Below the pieces are notes generated by a model. That model ran no database searches. It was not told the origin of the DNA and worked only from the letters and a program-made list of their open reading frames with translations. DNA of 64,000 nucleotides from Rosa chinensis. Taxonomy: Eukaryota > Streptophyta > Magnoliopsida > Rosales > Rosaceae. Positions 10,770-21,503 of this stretch are shown piece by piece (within the stretch, counting starts at the first letter, position 1; each line of letters begins with the position of its first letter). The stretch lies in NCBI RefSeq assembly GCF_002994745.2, contig NC_037094.1, positions 1,884,001 to 1,948,000 of the forward strand, written 5' to 3'. The position numbers and the translations under genes are program-made.

Positions 10770-11300
10770 TGCACATGGAGGCGGAGGCATGCAGGGCAAG
10801 GCTTTTATTGGCTATCCACTAGAACATGACTGCTTTTGAGTTTGAGAGCGATTGCTCCCCAGTAGTTACTGCATGACTTCATTAACGTGGAAGATAGAGA
10901 TGAAATTGGGCGCATTATGGATGATTATAAGTTATTTTTGACATATTTTCACTCTGTTCATATTAGACATATCTTATGTGAAGCTGATGATGTTGCCAAT
11001 AGATTAACGCACCTTGCTAACTTTAATTATCTTTTTAATGTTTGATTAGATAAGTCTCATGTTATTATTCGAGATGTACTCTACTAGGACTCTTGTACTG
11101 ATGCTCGAGGTCAAGATTAATGTGGGTAGGAAAGGTGATGGGGTAGCACATTTGTTGGCTAACCATGCTTGTTCTATTAGACATCATGTTTTTTATTTTT
11201 CAACTCCATAATTTTTACAAGTTGCAATTGTAGCTGACCTTTGTACTGTGTAATCGTTTCTTCCTTTATTAAATGGCTGACCACCCTTGATTCAAAAAAA
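10770..11300 (+). pseudogene. LINE-type RNase H (RVT_3) relic with A-rich tail
   Basis: Broken frames give blocks typical of the RNase H-like domain at the end of plant LINE reverse transcriptases: FEFESDCSPVV (about 10835), EDRDEIGRIMDDYK (about 10890), VHIRHILCEADDVANRLTHL (about 10955-11015) and, in another frame, GDGVAHLLANHACSIRHH (about 11130-11190). Stops and frame changes separate them. An A-run at 11296-11305 may be the LINE tail. Probably a 5'-truncated LINE copy; no flanking duplication was identified. Confidence 0.6.
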
Positions 11301-11305
11301 AAGAT

Positions 11306-11733
11306 TTTATGTCTCTCTTGACGCATTTTGATTATTTTAATATAGTTAGACGTAGGGTTAAACCTCCTAACTTGACAGTGTTCCAAACTCCTTTCAAAAC
11401 AAAAAAAAAATGCCAAAACCACTAAAATTCTAGATTATCCCTTAGAGCCTTATCCAATCAATCTTTTGGAACCATTTACCTTAGACCCCTAATTACAAAC
11501 ACTAATCCATCTAATCCAAAAAGCACAAAAAAGAAAAAGAACAAAAGCAAAGAACATTCCCCACCCAATAATGTACACAACCCCCTTCATATGATACCAA
11601 CCAATGACTCACCAAATATTACATTTTCTTTTTATTGGTTTCCATTTCCATCATTGAAACAATAATTTACAACCCTACACCTAACCAAAAAAACAACCTT
11701 CTTTTTTTTTTTCAAAAAAAAAAAAAAAAAAAA
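11306..11733. other. 3' flank of the U-box gene, with A/T homopolymer runs
   Basis: Probably holds the 3' UTR and polyadenylation region of the minus-strand U-box gene. A T-run, a C and a run of about 20 A (11702-11733) end one base before its stop codon, so the mRNA would carry a U-run immediately after the stop. Confidence 0.5.
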
Positions 11734-13377
11734 CTAAAAGGTAGTTGAGTTGGCAGCATGCAAGCTCCTACCAGGCCCAACTCGGTACCGGGTTCCCGCG
11801 CCGAGCCCAACTCCAGTACCCGAATCCAAAACCCCCTCCCAATCCGGCTCACCATCGTCCGCCCTCCCTCCTCCTCCTCCGCCGCCGCCTCTCATGATCA
11901 TCAACAGCCTCTTGGCCTTCTCCCTCGCCCTCTCGCTCCCTCTCTTCTCCACCTCACTCAACACCTCCACCGCCTTCGCCTCCCTCGCCAGCCCCCGAAA
12001 CCTCATCGACCCGTGGCTCAGCGCGTACAGCGCCGCCACGCAGTTCTCGCGCGTCGACTCCGAGTCCAACTCGTTCCTCCTCAGCATCCCGACCAAACAC
12101 TCCACCGCGTTCGCGTCCAGCATCGCCGACCTCCCCTCGCCGCAGATCGCCAGGTTGCACAGTATCAACAAAACCCGACCCGCCGACCTGGGCGCCTTCG
12201 ACAGCGCCAGAAGCGTCGGCACCGCGTTCAGCTTCACGAGTTTGATGCGGTTGCTCTCCACCAGCGTCAGGTGGTAGAGCGCCAGAGCCGAGTCGTGGCG
12301 CGTGCGCTCACTCTCCGACCTTACCAGCGAGTGCATGAGCGGCGGCAACGCGCCGAGGACTCCGATCGCCATCTTGTTGTCTTCTTCCAAGGCTAGGCTG
12401 AAGAGCGCGCCGGCGGCGTGCTCCTGCGACTCGCCGGATCCGCTTTTCAAAACGTCGACCAGCGGCGGGACGAATCCCGACCGCACGATCTTCACCTTGT
12501 TCGGCTTCTCCAGCGAGAGGTTGACCAGCGACGCGGCGGCGTTGACCTGGACGGTGCTGTAGCGCGAGACGATCAGAGATCGGAGGGCCGAGAGCAGCCG
12601 CGGCGTGCAGAGCGAAACCCTGAGCTCCTCTTTCGTCCTGGTCAGCTTCCTCAGTGAAATCACCGCCTCTTCTTGCTCGACTATGACGGAGCTACTGAGC
12701 TTCGTCATCAATTCTTCCTCCTCCGCACTTAAATGAATCGAATCGGAATTGGAATTGGAATTGGAATTGGGATTTAGGGTTTCGAGTTCGACAATTTCAG
12801 AGGAAGAAGGCGAGGAGGAGTAACACGACGGCCGAGTCGCGAAGGGAAGAGGAGTGTAAGGACTTGGGGAGGCGATGACGACGGACTCTTCCGACGAGCT
12901 GGAGTAGAAATGGTCGACGCGGCCGCGGCCGAGCTCGGTGGCGGCGTGTGAGAACATAATCGGCGGCCGCTCCGCCACGCCTTTAAGCAATTCCCTCTCG
13001 GAAACCCTAATTCCCTGATCGACCCTGCTGTCCTCCATCAGGGCCCGGACGTTCTTCTCGACGGAGGCCAAATCCGGCGGGTGGGGGCGGTCGGAGTGGT
13101 GTTGGTCGCACCAATTGAGGATGGTGGTCTTGATTGCCATGTTGGGGATTAAGTTGGAGAAATCGGGCCGGGTGCCGTCGGGGAGCTCGGGCGCGTAGCC
13201 GAATTCGCGGCAGACTTGGACGGAGCGGCGCTCGAATGTCTGGCCGGAGGCGACGATGACCGGGTCGGACATTAAAGACCCGGAAATAGGACAGAGGAAC
13301 TCTTTGGGCGGCTGCTTTCCGGAGGAGGTGGAGCGGTAGAAGGAGATCTTCCACCTGTGCTTCCCATTACCACCCAT
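11734..13377 (-). CDS. PUB38: U-box domain E3 ubiquitin ligase with ARM repeats (PUB38-like)
   Basis: An intronless 547-residue protein. Plant U-box/ARM proteins are cytosolic or membrane-associated E3 ligases that recruit an E2 through the U-box and bind substrate through armadillo repeats. The U-box is at residues 24-92 (PKEFLCPISGSLMSDPV, then NWCDQHH). A linker rich in Ser and Asn follows, including an Asn-Ser tract (202-211) encoded by GGAATT repeats near 12745-12775. ARM repeats run from about 226 to 495, with blocks such as VNAAASLVNLSLE and EHAAGALFSLAL. A run of eight Gly is at 497-504. The ATG is the first in a long open frame, and length and order match the PUB38/39/40 group. Which member it is cannot be told from sequence alone. 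Coding GC content is much higher than the flanks. Confidence 0.93.
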   Translation of the reverse strand: MGGNGKHRWKISFYRSTSSGKQPPKEFLCPISGSLMSDPVIVASGQTFERRSVQVCREFGYAPELPDGTRPDFSNLIPNMAIKTTILNWCDQHHSDRPHPPDLASVEKNVRALMEDSRVDQGIRVSERELLKGVAERPPIMFSHAATELGRGRVDHFYSSSSEESVVIASPSPYTPLPFATRPSCYSSSPSSSEIVELETLNPNSNSNSNSDSIHLSAEEEELMTKLSSSVIVEQEEAVISLRKLTRTKEELRVSLCTPRLLSALRSLIVSRYSTVQVNAAASLVNLSLEKPNKVKIVRSGFVPPLVDVLKSGSGESQEHAAGALFSLALEEDNKMAIGVLGALPPLMHSLVRSESERTRHDSALALYHLTLVESNRIKLVKLNAVPTLLALSKAPRSAGRVLLILCNLAICGEGRSAMLDANAVECLVGMLRRNELDSESTRENCVAALYALSHGSMRFRGLAREAKAVEVLSEVEKRGSERAREKAKRLLMIMRGGGGGGGGRADDGEPDWEGVLDSGTGVGLGAGTRYRVGPGRSLHAANSTTF

Positions 13378-14447
13378 CGTAGTGGTTACCGTGTTTCTGT
13401 GGGTTTTGAGGAACCTGGGCTTTGCGAAGTGAGTGGACTTGGGAGCTTAGCTAAAGCTTAAAGCGCTTCAGCTTCTGGGGGACGTTTAAGCTTTTTTGGG
13501 TTTTAGCTATATCTTGGTCTCTAGGGTGTCTGAGCTGTTTGTTTGACCAGTCATGGGTCGTCTTGGGAACCCGCTTTATGGCGCAAAATTATTAGAATTA
13601 CTGTGTTTCATCCTCCAAAGGAGGCAAAAGTCATTTTTGTTTATTTTTTACTTTTTTATTTTTTTTATTTTGAGATATCTGTATAATTTACCGTGAATTA
13701 TTACTCATATTTGTGCGATGCATGGGATAATAATCAATCAAAGAAGAATGTGGAAGTTTCCTTATCACCCACTTCTTCAATATTATATATATATACACAC
13801 ACACACATTTTTACTATGACAATCATTTGAGATAATATCGTGCGTTTTAGATAAGATTTACTTAAGAAAGATAGTTTGAGAAATCTATATGCGCTTGGTT
13901 TTATAGATAGATAGATAGAGTCCTATCAAATTGTAACAAAGAAATAATTTAATCTGATAAAATATTACGTCCAATTACAATATCGTATTGGTTTTTCAAA
14001 AATTAGGGTCGAATAAGTTGCTTTAAAAGCAAACTTTTGAGCAGATTAGGCTGACTAAAACAGATAAATTAAAGAAACAAGCTAGGACAATGATGAACAA
14101 ACAAAAAAAAAAAACATTTGACGTTGTATTTTAAAGGTGTGGTGTCTGACATTATGTTTTGTAATGTGAATGCAACAGCATGTTAGATGGAGAAATGTAT
14201 TGCCACTAAAAGCTTAACATGATAGTTAAATATGATTGCAAACAACTTGTGCTAGATTGTTTATACTTTACAGTGAGATATTGCTTGTTTTGGGAGTTGG
14301 GAGTAGGTAGAGATAAGAATATGCATCATACATGTTTTACTTTAGTACATTTGTCACTAAATTCAACTACATTTGATCACATAGTTTAAATTTTCAGGAT
14401 ATTAATGATTTTAAGTTCTTATCGTAGTTCAGATAAATTAAAATATA
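13378..14447. other. 5' flank of the U-box gene and AT-rich spacer
   Basis: The first 150 bases probably hold the 5' UTR and promoter of the U-box gene. A short (TA)n(CA)n microsatellite is at about 13783-13807. No gene is seen in the rest. Confidence 0.45.
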
Positions 14448-14456
14448 TTGTTTTTA
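14448..14456. repeat. Target-site duplication, left copy (MULE MITE)
   Basis: TTGTTTTTA, repeated at 14888-14896. Confidence 0.75.
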
Positions 14457-14887
14457 GGATTATTATCATAAATGGTACCTGAACTATACCTCAATTTTAT
14501 CGATGGTATCTGAACTTTAATTTTGATCACAACCAGTACCCGAACTTTTCGATTTCATTTTAAATCGTACCTAGAGCCACCTCCGGTCAATATTCCGACT
14601 AAAAATGACATGTGAGACAATCATAGTGATGATTTTTGATGATTTCAAGAGTTGCAATCATATATAGTGATTATTTTTTGGTAATAGACTTGACTTGAAC
14701 TTGAATTTTTTTTTTTTATTATTTTTTTTTATTTGACTTTTTTTGCCTGAATAGTGAACAAAGGTGGCCTTAGGTACCATTTAAAATGAAGTCAAAAAGT
14801 TCGAGTACTGATTGTAATCAAAATTGAAGTTCAGGTACCATCGATAAAATAGAGGATAATTTCATGTACCATTTATGATAATAACCC
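14457..14887. mobile_element. MULE-type MITE, 431 bp
   Basis: Inverted termini: left GGATTATTATCATAAATGG, right (reverse complement) GGGTTATTATCATAAATGG, both continuing TAC.TGAA. Inner parts are also complementary (GTTCAGGTACCATCGATAA at about 14828 against the left arm). A 9-bp duplication TTGTTTTTA flanks the element. It has no coding capacity. Confidence 0.82.
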
Positions 14888-14896
14888 TTGTTTTTA

Positions 14897-15622
14897 ATAT
14901 CTCCGGCCACCGTCCAATAATATAACTTGCCAGAACAATATTGAATCATGTTAGTTTGATGGTTAAATTGTGTTATTTCTGGAGGGCCTAAAAATAAAGC
15001 AAACATGTAACAAGCACACCCTTCTCTTCGATCAACTTGCTATTATCTAAAAAAAACAGAATGACAGTTGGTCTTACGTACTAAATTAATCCGAGAAATG
15101 GCTGTTCTTGTAGTTGAAGAATGAAGATAACTCGATCACACTCTTCTGAGTCACACCTACGCAAGTCAGCTTACGCATGCATACACAGTGAGTGACACAG
15201 ATCATGTTCGTGCTTCGTAGAGTTGATTTGAAAGAGTCGTAACTTCTCTCATGGTAGCTGTCATATATATGATGCCAACCCTTAAGCCTGAGCTGAGTGA
15301 TCCATCATGAACCATTTATAAAGAATTGCAGCAACTGCTACTGGCAGTGGTTATGACTTAGGATCAGAGAGGAACAAGTCCCAGATCATAATCAGAAGCA
15401 TGAAATAAGGGATTCTGTGGTCGTTCCTGGTTTGCAAGATATTATTTTGATTTTGATATATAGTTGAGTTGGTGGAATATATGGCTTCGATCAATGATCA
15501 ATCAGAGGTTTAGGGTTTAATTAATGTAATATTGTCAGCTCTATATATCATCATGATGATCACACGACCCCAACAAGTTAATTGCATTTGCGTTCTAGCT
15601 ATTCCTTATTTAAACCAATGAC
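14897..15622. other. Spacer, no gene seen
   Basis: AT-rich with no recognisable coding region, RNA or repeat. Confidence 0.4.
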
Positions 15623-15639
15623 AAGTCAGGCAACATACT
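15623..15639. repeat. Target-site duplication, left copy (retroposon)
   Basis: AAGTCAGGCAACATACT, repeated at 17014-17030. Confidence 0.85.
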
Positions 15640-17013
15640 GCCAGCTAGAATCAATCAATCATATCAGATCCGCACAAGTCGGAGCGTTTTAGGGTTTGGG
15701 TAAAACAGAGTCTCTCGTCGCGCTTGTCCGGCGGCATCCTCAAGACGACGACGGCTCCTTGCCTAGTCGGAGTGAGATGGGTGTAGCCGGACGGGCTATG
15801 GTGATGTTGGTTCGTAGTTCTCGGTGGAAGATGCGGTGCCTCTGTCTCTTGTCTTCTCTGGCGAAATCGATGGTGGCTTCAAAGAGATCGTGGTGGTGGG
15901 TTGGTGTTCTATGGCAGATCGCTAGACCATGGTTGAGGGTTCTTCAGTATATGAGTCAGATCAGGTCAATTTCTACGATTTTGGGTGGATCTAGGTTTGG
16001 ATTATTGGGAACAATCTTCAAGGGCTAGATTAATATGCGAAGGCGATACTGGAATTGGCAGCGGTGGGCACGGTGGTTGGCGGTGCACAGCGTCGTGGTC
16101 TTCAATTGTTGGTTTGCTCTGATGTCTTCAGGCGATGTGTGGTGGTCTGCTATTGGAGGGGATGTGCAAAAGTTTTTCGTACTACGGCGGCGGCCTTGCC
16201 TTTGGGCAACGCTGTGTAGTTATGTGATTATGGGCACCAACCTCACTATGTGGTGTTCTTCTTGGCCGGAGTTAGAACTTTGGCTATGGAAGATGAAGGC
16301 TGATGCCGGCATTGACTCCTGCTATCTTTTAATTGTTTTTTGTTTTTTTAGGTTTTCGTCTTTAGTTTTTTGGCTAGGTCTTTTGAGTCCCTACTCTCTC
16401 GAGCTAGGGTTTGGGATTATTAGTGATATGGTTGTGTTATCATGGTGTCACTCTCAAAGACTATTGGAATTATTCTCGGTATCATCTTATGGTCGAGGTA
16501 TTGGGGAAGAGCTCCTGCACGTGGTCTGGCGGTTTTAGGTCACGGTGTTGAAGGGAGTCATTTTCTTCTTGAGATTGGCTATGAGGAGGTATGGAGACTT
16601 CTGGGTTGGTTTATCTGATGAGCTATTGCTACGACCTTACTTCCGAGGACTATATGTGATATTATCGGTGGTTTCTGGTGGTCAATATGGCAGCGATTTA
16701 TCCTTGTACGTGGTCTGGATACTTTGGGACACGGTATGGAGGAGGATGACATGGTTGTTCTTAGTATTGGCGGCGAGATTTTATCGTGACTCTCGGGATT
16801 GGTATTGTTATGTAGCCCGAGGAAATGGGTGATTAGTTTGGTTAGGGGTTGGGCCCATTTGGCTCATGGATGTCATGGTTGTTAACGGACCCGTAACTGA
16901 GGTTGTTTTTAGGGAGGAGAGTGGGGAACTTATGTCCACCACCGGTCAGTCCCGTTTTATGTAATCTATCTTGGAATAAAAGTTTTTTCATTCTCAAAAA
17001 AAAAAAAAAAAAA
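15640..17013 (+). mobile_element. Poly(A) retroposon, 1.37 kb
   Basis: The insert ends in about 18 A residues (16996-17013) and is flanked by a 17-bp exact duplication. It is G-rich and purine-skewed against an AT-rich background. Open frames inside (15696-16028, 16035-16538, 16545-16832) are low in domain content and I recognise none of them. As with 6183-7104, the structure shows L1-type insertion, but the source could be a LINE fragment, a SINE-like family or a retroposed transcript. Confidence 0.78.
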
Positions 17014-17030
17014 AAGTCAGGCAACATACT
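17014..17030. repeat. Target-site duplication, right copy (retroposon)
   Basis: AAGTCAGGCAACATACT, matching 15623-15639. Confidence 0.85.
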
Positions 17031-19645
17031 AAATTACATGAAAGACAATTAGTCTCTCCCAGGAAAGGGATGCCCTAGCTAGACTACTCGTTGAGTGAGT
17101 CAAGTAATTACTTTAAATAATCAGCAGATTATCCAGATCAAATTTCGAATCGATTAATAAATCCCATATTGCTTTTTAGCAAATAAAGTAATCGGATTAA
17201 GTGACATGAATCCCGCAAAAGAATTACGAGATTTTTTGTTCATCTTTAGACTTAACCCTCTTTTATGTAACTCGATCCCAAACTATTAGAGTGTATAATA
17301 ACTTTCGGATAGTGTGAATAACATTCGAAATTATGAATTAAGCAGGCCAATCAAATAATAATTACCAAAACAATATTACATGACCATGAGATGGCATGGT
17401 GAATCTGCAGATGAGAGGAACATTCTTGAGAACAGAGATTGCAATGGCCACAGTTTAATATTTGTGTCACAAATCTCAATCACATCTTCAAGTACTTTTC
17501 TATTTAAAGACAACTCAGAAGCTTTGAAACTAACCAAGTTTCCAGAAATATAATACACTCATAAACAGTCAACAACCGCACAGCTTGCAAAAATGTATTT
17601 ACTCCAAAAGGCCAAAACTATGTAACTCAGATTTACACATGTTAACAAACACAAACACCTAGGATTCTACTTGAATAGAAGAAACTAATTCTACAAGGAA
17701 CAGAACGAATGCATCAAAACAAGTAAACAACAACTGTTGGTACTCTTTCCAAAGAAAGAAGAACCAAAAATTGGGAACAAATGACAAAAAAAATATATTG
17801 GGAACGCTCCGAGACCATTGGATATGAGCCTTTTGTATCCTATCCCAACTTGCAGGCCTAATCCATTATCCATGGTTATAGTTGGGTTGTAAATCCATGA
17901 CCACAATTTAGGCCCTACTTCGACTACTGAGTCGAGGTCAATGGCCAACTAGCTAGTTACCGAGAGTAGCTGCATTTTAGAAGCAACCTGTTCAGTGCTT
18001 CAACCTCATTTTGATAGTAACAAAGATTACAGATCAGTCCTAGGACAAAAATTGACCATACAAGACGATTCTGCACAAATTTGAGTATATAGTTCTTGCA
18101 CTACCGGGGAGGTCATAGACTAATCGGCCAATGGCACCCTCTGAACTTCAGACCCCCACTCTATTCAAATACATGCATGTATAGTATGGAATGAAAAAAA
18201 AAAAAAAAACACAAGGGACTCGGATTCAAAAGGCGATCAAGTAACATGATAATGTCATCGAATTTTGTCCCTATATCTAACCAACACTAAAAAGGCAATT
18301 GCAATAATGCAGATCATGTACGTTAACTTGATGATCTGATTTTTGCTTTGTAATGTTGTTTGTAATTAGCATTCAAACCGAAGAAAAAAGTGTTGCTGTA
18401 CTTTGATTTATTAGGCATGCGCATGCCTAATAAAAGCACGAGTCTCACTACATTTCAACCCACATCTCCGTGAAAATTTCCTTTTCATTGTATTCCAACT
18501 ACATACTTTTCTTTTTCGAGTAAGAATTTTTGACTATGCTACTACGGAGAGGTATACATTTTGCTCCTTAATCTATGCAAATGCAACCTAATTAAAGTAC
18601 ATTACTGTCGTTTAGAGATGGATCCAGTAACATATGCAAGCATATGAAGATGCATATATAAGCATGATTAAGTTCACAAAAGAAACGTACTTTGTGATTG
18701 GTTTACTTTAATAAAAAAACCCCAAAAAATATCTGCCATATATGTTCCACAATTAATATTCCACATGCAGGATGCAAAAGTAGTACTGGATATTACCAGA
18801 ACTGGACAGACTGATACTGAAGGCATGCCTAAGCTTAATCATTAAATCTTCTTCTTGAATGAGGAAAACAACTATTTGAGATATTATTATAGTGTTTGTA
18901 CATTGGAAAGAATAAAACCAATAATGAAACAGGCAAAGAAATATTCCTGCAAGGACAAGAAACATGTTTCACTAACTTGTAAAACATCTTCATCAATAAA
19001 TATAGCCATTCATATATCTTTTGGCTTCACATAATGATCATTTTTCTTCTGAACAACAGTTGATAAGATAATACGTACAAATAACCATAAAAGAAGAGCT
19101 TTCCTTGACATGATCGATGAGCTGAGAGACTTTGAATAATTTAATCAGATGGGATGATTATACATGAAGATTGATCTTGATAGCAGATGTCATTATTTAA
19201 AGTAAAACCAAATCAAATGACCAAACCCTAGAAAGCAGAAAGGAAAAAGAAAAGAAAAAACATGCCTAATATTGAATAAAGAACATAAGCAAACCGATTA
19301 TGATCACTGCTTCATTAATAAACAGCAAGAGTTCTAACATATAGCTGATTAAATATGATGATCGGTAGAAGAAGATCACATGTTAATCTAACTGAAACTA
19401 GAGAGAGAGAGAGATGGAGAGCGAAATTTACTTAAAATAAGCTAGCTAGGGTAAAGATGAAGAAACCCTTTGAATGAAAAGTAGCCAAAAATTCACAAGG
19501 TATGTGGATTTGCTAGCTAAGCTAGGTTGATGTAGTTAAGCTAGCAAATGATCGGACCGAGACGCTTGATTCCCCTTTGAGCCAAAGATCAGTTCTGGAT
19601 CCCTCGTTTCGGAGAAGATCGAAAAACGACCCTTTACTCATACAA
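17031..19645. other. Long spacer with one perfect palindrome
   Basis: No coding gene is recognised; the minus-strand open frame at 17691-17948 shows no domain. A perfect 28-bp palindrome lies at 18407-18434. An inverted pair TTTGCTAGCT/AGCTAGCAAA at about 19508-19550 (minus-strand hairpin) lies downstream of the doubtful ORF at 19646. Confidence 0.4.
18407..18434. repeat. Perfect 28-bp palindrome
   Basis: Each arm reads TTTATTAGGCATGC, with the centre of symmetry between 18420 and 18421 and no loop. It contains two GCATGC sites. Confidence 0.9.
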
Positions 19646-19987
19646 TCACAAGTATAGCTCATGATCATAAGCAGTACCAGTATCAGTACTAGTAGTAGTG
19701 AAGCTCAAACCAGCAGCTCCCTCTTCCTCTTCTTCTTCTTCACCTTCTTCACCTTCACCTTCTTTTTCTTCTTCTTCTTCTTCTTCTTCTTCTTCTTGGT
19801 GTTGATGAGCTTGTGTTTGTTTTGGTGGTGAGTGGTGAAGATGATGATGATAAAAGAGTAGGGGATGGGGGTAATCATGATAGTTCATGATGATGATGAT
19901 GAGGGTGGTATAGAGAGTCAGAGCTGCTGAGAAGGCCAAATAGGAGAGCATCATAATTAGTAGCTGTTGGGTTTTTTTCTGTTTCAA
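19646..19987 (-). CDS. Doubtful small protein with hydrophobic start and acidic low-complexity tail
   Basis: A 113-residue open frame. Residues 9-34 are hydrophobic (LLIMMLSYLAFSAALTLY, then ILE-rich), like a signal anchor. A His/Pro-rich stretch follows, then about 27 residues that are nearly all Glu, encoded by a TTC/TTCTTC microsatellite (19720-19800). The tail is GLSFTTTSTDTGTAYDHELYL. I recognise no family. It could be a small membrane or secreted protein, or an accidental frame through a repeat. No splice partners were found. Confidence 0.3.
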   Translation of the reverse strand: MKQKKTQQLLIMMLSYLAFSAALTLYTTLIIIIMNYHDYPHPLLFYHHHLHHSPPKQTQAHQHQEEEEEEEEEEKEGEGEEGEEEEEEEGAAGLSFTTTSTDTGTAYDHELYL

Positions 19988-20927
19988 ACTTTGAGCTTAA
20001 ATCCAAAGCTGCTAGCTATTATTGCGTTTTTATGATCACCAAGCCTTGTTGTTGGTGCTAGCTAAGCTTAACTTTTTCCTTGCCCCCCACACTCTCACAG
20101 CTCCTGTTCCAAATAAAAGAGGTTTGCATTTTCTATGGAGAAAAGGAATCAGCTGCAGCAATTGTTGGAAACCTTGGTTCCAACACCCCAATCAACTTAC
20201 CTCCAAATGCTTACTTTTGTTAATTTGCATAATTATTAATTCTTTCTTTAAGATGGATGATAGTATATACTATATACCGACATTATCTTACTAATTAGAG
20301 ATAAATAAATAAACAAATATTATTAATAGATTATATAACGAACAAGATTTGTGATTGATACAGTAAAATTACACCTATACATGTCTTTTTTTTTGTGGTA
20401 ATTGAGATTCTAAGACTTGGAAAGCTCAGCTGTGATGTACTTTGTAGTCAATGTTTTCCTGGTTCTTTTGTTCATTCAGAGGCTCTATTATATGATGTCT
20501 ACAGTAAAAGGCTGTTTGTGACTGCATATATATGGAGTTTATGAAATCCTCAAAGCTTAGCTTTATTGGGTCTAGTTAAAGATGCAATTGGCAGGCCAAC
20601 ATCAGATTTATAAGTAGTATACTAGTTACATAGTATATAATATATGAAATGGATTAAGACTGTGACAGAGGAATCTAGAACTGGGAAATGACAGAACCAT
20701 ATACAAGAGAATCAAAAAATCCCAAAATAATACATGCTGGTACTTCTGCAAAAGCATTTCGGTCTCTCTCTCTCTTTTTTTTTTGAGGGTTAGAAAAGCA
20801 GTGTGGTGTTTAATTAGTAACTCAATATTCAATCTTCTTATCTATCAATAAAAAACAAAGGTATTCTTTTTTATTTTTTATATTGGAAGCATGAAGATTG
20901 AAATTTGAGGGAGCTAGCTAGCTGGGA

Positions 20928-20977
<50 letters not shown>

Positions 20978-21332
20978 TCCTCTTGAGACAAAAGATAAGA
21001 TTCCCAGACGAGCATATTTTGATCAATGGGCCATCTCCGTAGTCAGTACCAACCTGTAACCTGTTCCAATCACCTTGAGGATGATCAAAGCAATCAATCA
21101 ATTAATCATTCATTCTTTTATATACATGGTGTTTGTGTAGTTTGTTGTGCAGGTGAAAATATGAAAATCCCAAATCCTGAACAAGGCATGCAGGAATATT
21201 CAATCTTAGCGGCAGCGCGCAACCTCACAATTAGAGACTTTATCAGAGGAACCAGCTCATACTTCTACTTTAATAACTATAGTAATATAATATGCGCATA
21301 TGCTTATACTATTTTTATCTTTTTCATAGAAG
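19988..21332. other. Spacer with TC/TA microsatellites
   Basis: A (CT)n(TA)n tract is at about 20931-20977. The plus-strand open frame 21026-21340 crosses into the solo LTR and has no recognised domain. No gene is called. Confidence 0.4.
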
Positions 21333-21337
21333 GTAAT

Positions 21338-21498
21338 TGATAAAGTAATTTGAAGTTCATATCCAGAACCAATTAATAATGGATGGAGTGGCCTAAATCC
21401 TTATAAACTTCCCATGTGGGATGTATCCAAGCCCAAACCCTTATAAACTCATAGACAATGTCTCATTTTTCCCATGTGGGATGTATATATTCTCAACA
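21338..21498 (-). mobile_element. Solo LTR, 161 bp
   Basis: On the minus strand the unit starts TGTTGAGAATATA and ends ACTTTATCA, so it has TG...CA termini. It is flanked by a 5-bp duplication GTAAT (21333-21337 and 21499-21503). Inside, CCCATGTGGGATGTAT occurs twice about 60 bp apart, each near TTATAAACT. A solo LTR forms by recombination between the two LTRs of a full element. The very short LTR suggests a TRIM or small copia source. Confidence 0.7.
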
Positions 21499-21503
21499 GT
21501 AAT

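Noticed and set aside
11750..12657. Several plus-strand open frames opposite the U-box gene
   Set aside because: They are antisense shadows of a GC-rich coding sequence with no domains.
19558..19590. miR166-like string (TCGGACC...GCTTGATTCCCC)
   Set aside because: It has extra bases and a mismatch relative to miR166 and no complementary star arm nearby.
21376..21482. CCCACATGGG boxes near TTATAAA as a second snRNA promoter
   Set aside because: The USE consensus is not met (CATGG instead of CATCG) and both copies lie inside a solo LTR.
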